DNA of 64,000 nucleotides, from assembly GCA_026770025.1 (NCBI GenBank), contig JAMXDE010000036.1, positions 124,001-188,000 of the forward strand, read 5' to 3'. The translations under genes were made by a program, and so were the position numbers. Below, one piece after another: positions 42,420 through 53,991 of this stretch (position 1 is the stretch's first letter; each line of letters opens with the position of its first letter). Origin of the DNA: Craspedostauros australis (taxonomy: Eukaryota; Bacillariophyta; Bacillariophyceae; Mastogloiales; Achnanthaceae). Under the pieces are notes generated by a model that was not told where the DNA came from, ran no database searches, and saw only the letters and a program-made list of their open reading frames with translations.

Positions 42420-45013
42420 ATGACAAAGGGAGCCACACAACATGGCTTGGCGCCCTGAACATTGGATGTCTCCCTGTGGAAGCTGGACACTGGAAGAACA
42501 GAGATTTATGGCAACGGATCAAAACGCAAAAAAATGGACATATCTCTGCTCTCTGAGCTTGGGCTGAACTGGGCAAAAGTTCTGTGCCAGTACTCCTGGC
42601 AAATGTGGACAAAAGGCCATTTCAGCTCTAGCCGCCATGCAAAGGCGCACAGCACACATGAAACCGTCAGGCCAATACATCAGTGTGTGTGAGGGGGACT
42701 ACACCGACATCATGCATGGCTAGCCCTGCACACCACCATCTCCAGGACGTTGGAGTACCCTCTGGCAAGCTCCACGTTCACCAAGGAAGAGGCAGAGCAC
42801 ATCATGAGGCCAATGCTTCAAGTGGCACTGCCTGCAGCTGAGATACAATGCAACGTGTTGAGGAAACTGGTTTTTGGGCTGCAATAGTGTCTTGGAGTGG
42901 GGTCAAGCATCTCTACCTGGCACAAGTCACAAAGCATGTGGGAGAAATAGTCAAACACTGGGGAAGTCTCTCAGTCACTGGGAAGCTCATGAGGAATGCA
43001 ATGAGTTTGGTGAAGCTTCAAGCAGAGACGATGCAGGTCATGCAGCAGGATCCAGCAAAGTGGGCCAACATGGTGCAGCAACAATGCAGCAGTGAATCTC
43101 TGCAGGATGTCAAAGTAGATGCCGTGGTTATCAGACACCATATCAGCCCAAGGAGATTGACTACATGAGGAAACAACCAGTCCTGGCCTCATCCCCTTGT
43201 GAAACAGCATGATCAAGTGGCTGGAAGTCGGGCAACTGACCCAACAGGATTGGGTTCAATGGAAGCAAGCAATCATCATGCAATACCCGGCGAGCAGGGC
43301 GCGAGAGAGGCGACTGCGGTTGCCATTGGGACCATGGCAAAGGTTTACATTGCTCCGACCAGACTACCAGTGGGAACCAGAAACCAAAAGACTCACCTGC
43401 TATGGTCAAGAGGGTGTCCACTACAGGCGAACTTTGCGGCGAAGATGGTAGACGGAGTATCACGAGGTGCAGGAGCTATCGACAGCAGGTTCTCGCCTTG
43501 TGGACGGCTACAAGTATCATGGAAACAAGTGGTGACACGGACAGGAAAGGAAGGTCCAAGGCTGGCGGCTGCGATGGCGGCTTCGGCAGCCCCAGGGATA
43601 CAAGTCCTGCCAGAGTCAGCGGCATGGGCGACTGAGATCCTCACATTCATGGGAGCAGAGTCAACTCTAGCTCATGTGGCAAGGGCTGGCAAGCTCAGAG
43701 CGTGCAGTGATAGTCGGTTGCGCTGGGAAACGGAGCGGCCGGGGCAGGCATGGTCGGAGAGCATGAAGGGTTGACAGCGAGAGCCTGGATGGCGTGTCAA
43801 GCGCCGCGCGGCAGCAATGTCATGCAGTCACATCGAGCAGAACTTGCAGGTTTGTACAGCATAGTGACAACCGTTGCAGCGCTGCGCGCAGCTCACAATG
43901 TACCTGAAGGGAAGATCACCATCGGATGCAACAACATAGGGGCTCTCAGAGCCCTAGATCCGGAGTGGCAGCTATCACCATGGTAGTCTGATGCCAATCT
44001 TCAACGAGCAGTGCGGAAGAAGGCCAATCAACTGCCATTGCAAGTCGTGGGCGTCTATGTCAAAGAGCATCAGGATGATGGCGAGGCATGGGAAGATCTG
44101 GATGAGTTGGAACGGCTCAATGTGGAAGCCGATGAACTGGTGGGAGTGTGCCAGCGCACCACTCAAGGTCGAGTGCCGCACGACGGGATCATAGCTGGAA
44201 AAAGGGTGTCCCTCAGGTGGGGCACCAAGATAATCTCTGTGCGATGTTCTCATATCGCGGAGGAAAGTCTGGCCTGCGACAATCTTGACGTACTCTGGCA
44301 GAGGAAAGTGATACGCGATGCAAAGCAAATCGAGTGGACGGCGGAGGTCTGGGACGAACGAAGGCCATGATGACTTTACATTGGTGGCAGGCGAGGTTGC
44401 ATTTGGGAGGCGCATGCGCCAGTGGGGTCACTGTCTGTCCCATGTGTGCCCTGGCTGCGGCCACGAAGAAACCGTGGAACACTTTTGGACCTGCAAGGCC
44501 GACAGTCGGCGCCAAATCGCGCAACAAGGAGTGCAATGCCTGCGGAAATGGATGCTGAAGTACCCCACCAACCCACAGCTGGCGAGGGCAGTAACATCTC
44601 TGCTACACAGTCATGCTGACAGCAGTGCATACCTCCTGGCCCTGGACGAAGCACCAGACATAAAGGACACCACACAATGACAGCTAGCAGTGGGGACGCG
44701 GGCACTACGGTTTGGACTATTAAGCACAAAGTGGGTGGAACTGCAGGCGCCCTTCCTCGCTTTGCAAGGATCCCGCCAACCGAATGCCAAATGGGCCACG
44801 GAGGGTATACAGAGAATATGGCGTGCCACATGGAATCAATGGTTCTCGAACAATGAAGATATGCATATGAATCAAGCCTCTGTGGAAGGATCCATGATGT
44901 TGGCCATGACAACAACGCACACAGCCACGCCAAATCTACGTATCCAGGCTGCCAAGGTCCCGCATCAGGTCTGGCGGTATGGATGGAGTAGGCAGCAGCC
45001 ATACTACAGGTGA
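42420..45013 (+). pseudogene. LINE C ORF2 remnant lacking most of EN and RT
   Basis: It starts with LGALNIGCLPVEAGHWKN, the endonuclease start seen in LINE A. After about 80 codons the homology jumps to SRTLEYPLASSTFTKEEAEHIMRP (around 42745-42815), which in LINE A lies about 2.8 kb further on, beyond the FVDD motif. Downstream, degenerate frames show RNase H pieces (SHRAELAGL at about 43830; KEHQDDGEAWEDL and NVEADELV at 44060-44150), then the zinc-type motif CPGCGHEETVEHFWTC (about 44449-44495) and IWRATWNQW (about 44810). It contains many stops and shifts. Confidence 0.8.
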
Positions 45014-45237
45014 CCTGTTGCTGGTGGGCCGTTGTACAAGCGGATGAAGGTGGCTGTGGCCAATAGCTTCTGGACTGCACAGGGGCGGTCAACGCAGGCG
45101 CCAGCACAAAATTAAGGAACGCAACAGACCCGAGTCCGTGCCCCCTTCGCGTGCCACGCATAGTTGAAAGGAGGTGGAAAAAAGTGCCATCGATGCAGCC
45201 GTAGATAAGGAGCGGTTAATCAGTGGGTGATTTATTT

Positions 45238-45450
45238 TGTTACTTGTATCCTCTTCCTGCAATGTATGGCGCAATTTCTTTGTCGTATCTCTGTCCCTTT
45301 TGTTTGTTGTCATCTATGTTTTGGGATCCTCCCCTGCAAGCAAATAGGTCATGTACTGGGACAACTGGTGGTGACAGCCATGAACTGCCAGTGCGCGGAG
45401 AATCCAGAAGTGTGGGTACTTCCATGGGCCAGTGCATGCAAGCAGTACAG
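45238..45450 (+). repeat. diverged direct repeat, copy 1
   Basis: Its end reads CTGCCAGTGCGCGGAGAATC followed by GCATGCAAGCAGT. The same order with a few changes occurs at 46078-46150. The upstream 110 bases are pyrimidine-rich in both copies and align weakly. Confidence 0.45.
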
Positions 45451-45934
45451 TAGGGGGCGCTGGTGGTAGAGATCTACAGGCAAGCACGGTGGAGCTCAAA
45501 CCGCAAACGAAAACCAAACGTGGTGAATGGAGACATAGGACTGTTTGGCGACAATGAAGTGAATGACACATCATGGGCAGGAACATTGGCGCTGCACGAT
45601 AGACCGATGCCTCTGGAGTACAACGAACTTCCCCCTGGGAGAGTTGCCGATATAGCACGATTTGTTGATTGACAACTCGTGGCGCCAGTGGTCCACCCGT
45701 CAATCTTAGATGGAATTACATGTTGCACTTCTTGGCTCAAGCGACCCTACGTCGGCACGCAACCAACAGCGGCAATCATCCAAAGGCCTACTCACAACCA
45801 GATCTCTTTTGCTCTTTTTGCATCTTTTGTTGGTTGCTGCCTCTCTTGAAGCACATATCGATATCCGTTGCGGCGCTACCATGTACTCATCGCATGAGAC
45901 TTCACGCAGCACTATCTCAAGTGATCAGTGGTAC

Positions 45935-46150
45935 GGTTTGAATCTCCCTTGTCCCTCTGCTGCGGTGCATTGCGTGTTTCTGTGCTCGTATCGATGGTTC
46001 CTTGCGTACGCATTCTTTCTCTGGAGTAAACATTTGGCAACAGCTGGATCCTGAACTGGTACGGCTGGTGACGATGGGCACCCAGCTGCCAGTGTGCGAA
46101 GAATCCAGGGGTGCAGAGACTTCTGCAGGTGGGCGCATGCAAACAGTTGC
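45935..46150 (+). repeat. diverged direct repeat, copy 2
   Basis: It carries CTGCCAGTGTGCGAAGAATC and GCATGCAAACAGT in the same order as copy 1, about 700 bp downstream of it. Confidence 0.45.
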
Positions 46151-46216
46151 ATAACAATTGACTTCTACTTTTTCTGTTTACTCTGATCGCATCAGTGCTC
46201 ATATGCAAACGACCCA

Positions 46217-47987
46217 TCACACATCGCACTCCCCGCACGCGAGGAAGCAGAGAGAACAAAGGATGGACTGGGGATTGATTTGAAGAAGTGGCCTTCTTTG
46301 AAGCACGTACTCCATTGGTTCTGTTAGTTGTGAAGGACACACAGACCCTACAACAAAGAGTGCCCAGATCACGCCATGAAGCAACTCCCAGATGCCTGAG
46401 ACGAGATGCCAACGATTGCAATCGTCAGGTGCAGGAATGCTTTTGTTGCCACCATTTCGGAATGCGTTCAGGATGCTGGTATGCAACCCCAGCAGATGGA
46501 AGAAACAACGGAGCTTCAGCTTAACAGAAATGAGAAACAAAGTCATCCACAGCCTGATACTTCGCAGGGTCTGCGTGCTTGATGGTTCGAGAGGACTCAG
46601 CGTTTCCGCCATACTTCCTCGTTGTATCACGCACAGCACAGGGATATCATCAGGATGATAATCCCCATCGTAATCGCAACAGTCACGATCGTCGCCGTCG
46701 TCGCCATTGTCCCAATCCAGGAGCACAATGTTGTCTGTATTCATGTCATCACTACAATCAGGGATGATGTTGTCAACGCCATCCTGTACCAACGGAAACA
46801 GCCGAGCACCTTTCACCGATCGGAGACAAGTGGAACCATGGGAAGAATCATGGACGGAACGACGGGGCGAACGAGAGAGAGGCGACATGATGCGATACTA
46901 CGAGGAGGATGAGAGTTAAAGGAGGCTGTGTACAACGGGGAGTGCGTCGTGGTTGGTTGAGGATTGGGAGAATGGCCAGAGGCAAGGAAGAAGCAAACGC
47001 TGAGGGGCTCCAATCCGCCACCAGCAGTACATGTTTACAACGCACAACATCCGCGCACAAAATGTGATGTGTGATTTTTGAGAGAGGAAGGTGGAAAAAC
47101 CGAAGTCTGGACACCCACCCGTCAAAATCCCCGTGAATGCGAAACACGAACCAAGCACACAACGCGGAAAACTGCGAGAGGGGAAGGCTAGGGGCATCAA
47201 AATAAGTTATATCATATCTCTTGAACCACATCTTCAATGAAGCTAAAAGTCTCCAGGTATAGGTTTTAGAAGATTGTGAAGACGTCTATGTGGTTTATAT
47301 TGTGTTTAGAGACAACAAACCTCGAGCTCCTCACGAGGTCTCTCGATGGGGCATATGTGGTTTATCTGCAACAGGGTCATATGCATGTAAAATGAAGGGG
47401 CTGGTTGACTTCATCCATGATGTCCACATCCCATCTTCCCAAAAACAATCGTTCAGCATCTGCGCATTCCTCGTACTCACACGACTGCTCTCTCCCTTGA
47501 GAGAGGGAGAGATTATTGATGCGCTGCCACGATCGTGGATGGTTGGCATCGCTCCACATGGAACGATTTTGGCATGAATCCCATGGTCACCGAAAGGAAC
47601 AGAAACAAGACGGAGATGACGTGTCTCAATACTCTCGTGAGTAGCTCGCACTTGCCGAAGAACAGGAACTTGGGCTCCACTTTGAACACCACTTTGAACA
47701 CAGCAGAACGAGCAGCGCATGAAGTGCTATCTCATCCGATGTTTCGCATTAGGCTTTATTTGTCGGTATCAATTGGATTTAATGTAAGTCCAGGGCTTGT
47801 TGAAACAGGTTCGTATTGCATCATAATTCTTCGGAGTACCGGAATGCATTCATGTTGGAGGGGTTTTTCTTTAGATTCATTTTGATTTGACTTGATTCGG
47901 CGGCGCGGGGTGGATGGATGAGGGTGCCGTTGCATCCTTGCTTGGCGCTTTCGCCGGTTCTCATCAGCCATACTTGTACCAACGCAA
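46217..47987. other. intergenic with one weak minus-strand frame
   Basis: A minus-strand frame (46888-46217, ATG start, 223 codons) is open but has no motif. It has an Asp-rich middle and a hydrophobic stretch. The rest (46.9-48.0 kb) holds only short frames. Confidence 0.4.
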
Positions 47988-50762
47988 TCACGCACGGATA
48001 GCTGCTGGATTGCGTCTCAGAAGATTGTAGATGACAGAGGCGTGGGCGACACCGCCATCGTCATGCTTGGTGGTATCCGCATCGGCTTTGCCTTGCGACC
48101 GCGCAGCTGCAGATTGCAGCAGATTCTGACGCCACGAGAACAGCTTGTGATTTCGAACGCGTTGCGGGATGTCGGAGTCGTCCACGATCGACGTACCGTG
48201 ATCATTGCTGGTGCCTGCGGCTGTGGCGGTTGCACGAATGTTTCTGGATTGCGGTGAGGTCCCCCTTGTGGTTTTGGGCGTTGCCGCGGCCAAAATGGCG
48301 AGCGGAAGTCCCGAGTTTGGATCGATGGAGTGCAAACATTCCGGGGAGAGCCCGAACAGCCGCTCCACCCCTTGATCCCAATGCTTGCCAGAACGCAAGC
48401 ACGCGGCGACGGCCTGCGTGACAACCTCGTTGGAGATGACGGCCCCGTTACGCTGGATCGCCTGCGAAAGGATGCCAAGCACCTGATCGCATGCTGTCGG
48501 TTCTGTCGCCTTGGCCGCGAGAACCATCGGATGGAACCCGGAGAATGGATCATTTCCAAAGTCTGTGGTGGACAACGCGTGTTCGACCGCCAAGCGGAAG
48601 GCCGGGAGCGGGAGGTACTTTAGCATGGTGATGGCAGCTGGGAGGAGGGAGAAGCGCGTTCTGTTCTCCACGTTGTCGTCGAGGCTGAGGAGATGGAAGA
48701 AGGCCACCTGCAACAGGAGGATCGCCTTGTCCCACTTCTTGCCCGATCGGCGTTGCGTGGTTTGGTACTCACGCAGGATCTCCATCCAGGCAATGTACAG
48801 TGGAGTGATGATGGGCTTCTGCTTCTGCTCCTGGTGCTGCTGACGCGCGTACGTTCTAGTCTTGGAGGCGTGGCAAGAGATGAGGACGGTCTGCGGATTG
48901 GCCTGTGCCAAGGTCTCAACCACGTCCATCCTGGCACCTTTGGAGATGGCGTGATGCAGCGGTGTGCGCCCGTAACGATCCTGCATGCCGACGGCCGCCG
49001 GGTTCTCGCGGAGCAAGGCTTCCACCACAGCGGCGGATGCGCCGTAATGGCAGGCAAAGTGGAGCGGGGTGGATCCCTCGGAATCGACCCTATATGCCGC
49101 CTTGCGATAGAGCTTGAGGAGGGTGTTAACGGCCTGAACGGGCGGACCACCAGAGCAAGCCCAGTGGAGCGGGTGAAGACCATCGGCATCCACTTGCTTG
49201 GCTGCAGATCTGGTGCCGTACTGCTGGATGGCATCCCATTGCTGCATCCTGGCCATGTCCAGCAATGACGTCTGCGGTGGTGCTGTGGTCTTGAGTCTTC
49301 TGTTGTGGCGGTGTCGACGGGTGCTTCGGTGGTGTTGATCATGGTCGTTGTCATGACGTCGACGACGATGCCCATCCTTGCTGCCGCTCTTCCTGTTACT
49401 CTTGCTGCTGGTGCTGGTGCTGGTGTTGGTTGTGGTAGTCTTCCGGATTCTGTTCGTTGCTTTGCTGTCACCATCCTGATGTTGACGATGACGACGACGG
49501 TGAGAACGGCGTTGTTGGTCGTGTTTGTCGCGATGAGTGATCGGAGGCAAGTTTTCACTTGTTTCATTTTGTTCTTCACCAGGTTTCGTCGTGGTTGAAT
49601 CATCACGCGGTCTGACTTTGCTGGTCGCTGCTGTGGCAAGAAAGAGGGAGGCACCTCGCAGGGCCAGCGGAACGGAGTTTGGATTGATCAGCTGCAACAT
49701 GGTGTTGATTGTTGATGAGAGACTGTTGTTGTTGTTGTTGATGATGTTGCAAGGGTGGGTGGTCCTGCTATTTGCTTCATCGTTTGCGCTCCTGTTTTGT
49801 GAGGCCGCCGAGGTGGATCGTTCTTTTGATTTTGGTGGAGGCGGATCCCACTCCACCGTGCCAGCGCTGATGCCCGTTGCGTAATTGTCGCGATGGTGCG
49901 GAGACGTGTTGGTGTGGGCACCGGTACTGGATCCAGCACAAATACGAATTTGATTGGCGCCTCCAGGTTTGTGGCGCAAAAAACGTCGCGGTTTGACACG
50001 AAGGAAGATGAAATTCAAAATCGAGCACGGCCAAGTCGCCCCCTCCTCCTCAGGGTTCTTGTCCGAAGTGATGCTGGGTGTGGAATTTTTGCAGAAGCAG
50101 TTCCCATCTTGTGGAAACGTGCACTTTGCTGCTCCTCTGCGACGGCGCAAAGGCAGCGGCGGTGGCATGCACAGCATGGTGACGACGGCATCGATGGGGC
50201 AGTCAGAGCAGCCGCATGACAATTTGGATCGGAAGAAAGAGCAGGGTTGCTCTTGACCTCTCGTCGTGCAGCGTTGTGCGGTGGCGGCGGCAGCTGCTCT
50301 GCATTGGCGCACCTTGCGTCGCCTCGCTTCACACTTCAATTCCCGGGCCCATCTGGATGGACTGCAGCCCGCGACACGCGGCGTGATCTTTCGGAACTTG
50401 AGACGCATGAAGAACATGGCCGGCAGGAGCAGGAGCACGTGCTGCAGGACGGAGAGGATGGTGAACTCCGCCGACAAGGGGGCATCGGGGATCATGCATG
50501 CCATTCCATGAGCGTCTTCGTATCCGTAGTCACACTTGTAGTCACAGTCGTAAGCATGAGCATGAATATGAGGACGGACATGTCCTTGCGTTGGATGATG
50601 CGCATCTGCATGCGCTTGCATCCGCGAGATGGATGGCATGCTGAAGGGATGATCGAAACTGGTGTCACCTGTGATCTCCGTGACCATGGTGGGTGCTGCG
50701 TATCCGATGTTGCCGCGGCGGCAGGGAATGATGTGATCGTCTGCGTTCAAGGCGATGATCAT
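47988..50762 (-). CDS. ankyrin-repeat protein with long N-terminal extension
   Basis: The frame is open for 924 codons from the ATG at 50762. The recognisable part lies in the second half. An His/Arg/Thr/Ser-rich low-complexity stretch (about residues 395-490) leads into about three ankyrin repeats (about 500-650: GLHPLHWACSGG, GSTPLHFACHYGASAAVVEALL, GRTPLHHAISKGARMDVVETL). Helical pairs follow with PLYIAWMEIL and a C-terminal LLRRNPAAI. This layout of ankyrins in a long soluble protein is common in diatoms. The first 354 residues are Arg/Cys/Pro-rich and unlike a folded domain. An in-frame ATG at 49700 (MLQLINPNSVPLALRG) gives a 570-residue protein and may be the true start. Function unknown. 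Confidence 0.7.
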   Translation of the reverse strand: MIIALNADDHIIPCRRGNIGYAAPTMVTEITGDTSFDHPFSMPSISRMQAHADAHHPTQGHVRPHIHAHAYDCDYKCDYGYEDAHGMACMIPDAPLSAEFTILSVLQHVLLLLPAMFFMRLKFRKITPRVAGCSPSRWARELKCEARRRKVRQCRAAAAATAQRCTTRGQEQPCSFFRSKLSCGCSDCPIDAVVTMLCMPPPLPLRRRRGAAKCTFPQDGNCFCKNSTPSITSDKNPEEEGATWPCSILNFIFLRVKPRRFLRHKPGGANQIRICAGSSTGAHTNTSPHHRDNYATGISAGTVEWDPPPPKSKERSTSAASQNRSANDEANSRTTHPCNIINNNNNSLSSTINTMLQLINPNSVPLALRGASLFLATAATSKVRPRDDSTTTKPGEEQNETSENLPPITHRDKHDQQRRSHRRRHRQHQDGDSKATNRIRKTTTTNTSTSTSSKSNRKSGSKDGHRRRRHDNDHDQHHRSTRRHRHNRRLKTTAPPQTSLLDMARMQQWDAIQQYGTRSAAKQVDADGLHPLHWACSGGPPVQAVNTLLKLYRKAAYRVDSEGSTPLHFACHYGASAAVVEALLRENPAAVGMQDRYGRTPLHHAISKGARMDVVETLAQANPQTVLISCHASKTRTYARQQHQEQKQKPIITPLYIAWMEILREYQTTQRRSGKKWDKAILLLQVAFFHLLSLDDNVENRTRFSLLPAAITMLKYLPLPAFRLAVEHALSTTDFGNDPFSGFHPMVLAAKATEPTACDQVLGILSQAIQRNGAVISNEVVTQAVAACLRSGKHWDQGVERLFGLSPECLHSIDPNSGLPLAILAAATPKTTRGTSPQSRNIRATATAAGTSNDHGTSIVDDSDIPQRVRNHKLFSWRQNLLQSAAARSQGKADADTTKHDDGGVAHASVIYNLLRRNPAAIRA

Positions 50763-52137
50763 GGTGCTCTCTGAGGCATCGGTTGGATGTTGTTGGTGCG
50801 AGTGTGATGCTGTGGCAAGCCGCGATGTAGTGTCGGAGGTGTGCCAAGTTGTCCAGCAAGATTTGCGGTGACGTGGTGGAATTGATGTGATGCGGTTGTA
50901 CTTGTAATTGTACTCTCAGCAGCATTGCACCCAGTGCGGAATTGAAACGTGGCACGGGGCGCTTTCGACGCCTGCTCTCCTCTGCGCTGCTTTTGGCTCG
51001 ATTTGTGATCGTCCGCAGATGGTGGAGGTGATTTTGTGAGCTTCGTGGAGGCGCCTGGGGTAGTTCGTTCAATGTGTGCGTGTGGATGTGCGTGTGTGGA
51101 TGTGCGTAGATGTAGTCGTATGACACCAGTACGGGTACCAACCAGTGCGAGTAAATCGTACAACCACGTATGACAGTCACCCTCTGTGGTTGGGTTTCCA
51201 CAATTCAGGAATCACGATCTGATCCAAAAGATATCACACAAAGCAAAGCAGCAACGAATGAGCTGCTGAACCGAGTCTTCGCAGAGTAGCTCGTGTTGGT
51301 GTTGGTGACGATGGCTGTGCAGTTTGTGAATTCAGTTCGTGCAGTTCGCCCAGTTCGTGCAGATCTATTCTGTTCTTGTTCTTGTCGTTGCTGTTGCCGT
51401 ATTTGGTGGCGGCTTTGTTGGATTGAAATGAGCGCACTGTCGTCTATTCGTACTTCGGATGGGACGGTATCGTCAAGTGCGGAGTATGTATTGGCGCGGG
51501 CCCGGGTTTGTTCACAAGATGGGCAGTGGGCAGTGACAAGGCACAATCCTTGTGCGATACCTGCGCGATACTTACGTGCGCACAGGAACAACGCTCCGGC
51601 AAAGGCGCCAAAATGATCTGACTTACTGACTTCGCCCCCTGACAACCCCCTCACAAAATCGAAGCTTGGGTTTGGAACGTGTCTGTGTGTGGGGCGCACT
51701 CATCGTCATGTTCCACCAACAGGTTGTACACATCTTGATGTGCACATTTCCATTCACCAACCAACGCCAACGCCATCCGCCCCACCGTGAAGTTCTGTCG
51801 CTTGTGTTTCTGCATCGCGCCTGTTCGCACGTGTTCGTCACGCAATTTTGCCAGCACGTTGGAACAACAGAGAAAGGCAACCACGACTGCGCATGGACGT
51901 GGCGCGCGCAAGCCGGGTATCACCACGCCCCTTCCATCACGAATCTTTGATCACCATTGTTCTTCCACGTTTCAGTCCATCGAGTCAATCGACCCATGAT
52001 CCATCCGACCGCACATCAATACGAAGTATCTTTGGCATCAAGAAATCGCAGCGACAAAGTTCTTGTGACAAACCGCCCACCGGCCTCTTCTGTTCGCACC
52101 TCGTATCGTGCGGGTAGTCGCCCGCGCACGAGTTTTG
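50763..52137. other. intergenic
   Basis: No supported gene. Frames on the minus strand (50665-51201, 51205-51699) have no motif and skewed composition. A short CAGTTCGTG-type repeat lies at about 51331-51361. Confidence 0.5.
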
Positions 52138-52141
52138 ATAG
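52138..52141. repeat. target-site duplication, left copy (ATAG)
   Basis: ATAG immediately outside the left TIR, matching 58214-58217. Confidence 0.75.
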
Positions 52142-52297
52142 GAGCCCGATCAGTGAGTCGACCAATCGTTTGAAATAGACCTCCAGAAATTTTCTCTCCT
52201 ACATACTAACCAAGCACATATTCGTAATCCTTGTAGGTCTAATACAAATAATTAACCATTACATTTTTGAATCAGATCCTACTTTAAGTTTTATGGA
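52142..52297 (+). repeat. left terminal inverted repeat (156 bp)
   Basis: Inverted counterpart of 58058-58213. The best conserved blocks are the outer 35 bp, 52208-52231 (AACCAAGCACATATTCGTAA onward), 52247-52258 (TAATTAACCAT region) and 52284-52297 (TTAAGTTTTATGGA). Confidence 0.9.
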
Positions 52298-52821
52298 CGG
52301 ATGGATATGCGCAATTTTCGATCTCTTTCGTGTTTCGGCCTCTTGCCTACGACTACATCGATCCAATTTAACCCTTTGCTGTTCTTCGTTTCAGCAAGGT
52401 TGTTCCGATTTTGAATTGTTTAGTCTCTTTTTCAGGTGTCCGGATGAGACCATCCAACAGTCCATCCACGATAGCACTAGTAGTAGAATGTTGGGGTAAG
52501 CGGCGAATGCGTATTTACGTTACTTACACCATGTGCTCGTCCAATCCGTCATCGACGTCACGAAATTGGATACTGCGTCATGAAACACCAATGATATCAC
52601 GATGCGCAACATCAGCAGGTCTGCTTCGTCGTGGTGAAGTGGTTGAGCGGGGTTGGTACTCCTCAAGTGTTTTGTGTTGTGCTCCTTTCGGACAGTTACT
52701 ACAATTGAAGGCAAATCTCCACATCCCCCAAAATGTGAGGCCGGTTGAGAGTGGCGAACTCGACACACCAAGATGAAAATGGAGCAACACCAAAAAAATA
52801 CCACAATGGCCGTCGAACGGT

Positions 52822-53808
52822 ATGCTTGGCGCCGCAACAACCAGCCGGCCAATTCAAGATCCAAGAACATCGCCGTCACCTACACGCAACGTTTGGTGGG
52901 TGGACGAACGGAGGCGGGAAGAGGGGTTGATTTGGGGCCGTCGTAGGCCCCAGAAATACGATCACGATTTGGCTCCAAATCGGCTCGTTGGTGTTGGCCT
53001 ATGTGTGCCACACACAGGTCAAATCAGCGCCTGCGGATACGCAAGACGCCTCATAAAAGGCAAGAAGAAGGCGCCCTCAAAGTTTGAGGCTCGCGGAGCA
53101 CCGGGAAGGTCTCCGCGCGGAGGAAAAGGTGGTTCTGAGGAGTTTTGGTTGAGGCTTGCGCGGCACTGGTCGCGTGGCTTTGGCTGCGAGGAGCGATGGG
53201 ACGACGCCCCTCAATCGCCAAGGCCCCAATACAAGGTGCGTGCGACATCAATTGAAGATGCACGTCGTGAAGTCTGTGCCACGGATATGGTCTACAAGAG
53301 GCTGCATCCAACCATATCTGCAGAATGGTCATTGTTGGTGGGAGCAAAAAATGCACCACCACATCATCTTGTGGAGGTGTATCACGTCGGCCATGCACGC
53401 CCAGCCCATTCTGGATGCATCCGTGTGTCGCCATGGAGTGTGGGAATGCACGAGGAGCGCTTGGAGGGGCTGAAAGGATCGTATGGACGAGATACGGATC
53501 CAAATCTGCATTGCAAGCGGATTGAAAGCGTTTTTTTCGAAATCGTTCTGTTTCAGTGTGTGGGTGCATTGCTGCATGCAGAGCCGATATCTGTGGCCAT
53601 CCTTCATGGAGCGGATAGCTGGGAGGTATGCAGAGCGAATGGTATGCACAGTTTGCTGAAATACAAGGATGATGATGATGATCATGTGTGCTCATTGGAG
53701 GGCAACATTGTGGCATCAACAATTTTTTCCGAATCCACCACACAAAACACAGCAAACCAACTTGACTTCCAAAATATTTTCTATACTCATTTAACTTCGA
53801 TATTCTGA
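52822..53808 (+). CDS. hypothetical protein inside the 6-kb transposon
   Basis: Open frame of 328 codons with an ATG at 52822, converging on the transposase gene (183 bp between stops). Composition is mixed: a basic N-terminal half with Gly/Arg/Lys-rich parts, an apparently globular middle (YKVRATSIEDARREVCATDM) and a DDDDD run near the end. No family recognised. An antisense frame of 276 codons covers the same bases, so coding strand and reality are both uncertain. If real, it would be a second element-encoded protein. Confidence 0.3.
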   Translation: MLGAATTSRPIQDPRTSPSPTRNVWWVDERRREEGLIWGRRRPQKYDHDLAPNRLVGVGLCVPHTGQISACGYARRLIKGKKKAPSKFEARGAPGRSPRGGKGGSEEFWLRLARHWSRGFGCEERWDDAPQSPRPQYKVRATSIEDARREVCATDMVYKRLHPTISAEWSLLVGAKNAPPHHLVEVYHVGHARPAHSGCIRVSPWSVGMHEERLEGLKGSYGRDTDPNLHCKRIESVFFEIVLFQCVGALLHAEPISVAILHGADSWEVCRANGMHSLLKYKDDDDDHVCSLEGNIVASTIFSESTTQNTANQLDFQNIFYTHLTSIF

Positions 53809-53991
53809 TTAACCGATAGTCATGTGTACGAACGCAATGTTTAGATATAATTTTAAGCGATTTGTTGTTGAGATATAGCATGACAAGCAGATATTGGATG
53901 TGCTTTTTGGATGGCCTCTAGACTCGTTTAGTAGCCTTGCCGGGCGCCCACAAAACTCCACAACTCGTGTTATCGCGGTGATGCACACCCA

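Larger units (their letters stand above)
39850..45110 (+). mobile_element. LINE C, decayed relative of LINE A with internal deletion
   Basis: Plus-strand copy in the same family as LINE A. The leader (from about 39850) and ORF1 start (39983) align with LINE A. ORF1 pieces continue in shifting frames to about 42300, and the ORF2 start is at about 42440. Sequence then jumps from the beginning of the endonuclease to the late RT region at about 42720. Thumb-like remnants, RNase H (43800-44165), the Cys/His motif (44440-44480) and a Trp-rich tail (to about 45013) follow. The 3' end was placed only roughly. Confidence 0.85.
45111..46216. other. intergenic with a diverged repeat pair
   Basis: No supported gene. 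Two similar stretches (45238-45450 and 45935-46150) are described separately. Confidence 0.45.

Noticed and set aside
46217..46888. 223-codon minus-strand frame
   Set aside because: ATG start but no domain, odd composition and no context; kept only as a note in the intergenic entry.
49305..50774. Plus-strand frames over the second ankyrin gene, up to 175 codons
   Set aside because: Antisense shadows of the 924-codon frame.
53051..53881. 276-codon minus-strand frame inside the 6-kb transposon
   Set aside because: Antisense to a longer plus-strand frame, with no ATG-supported motif; neither strand is firm.
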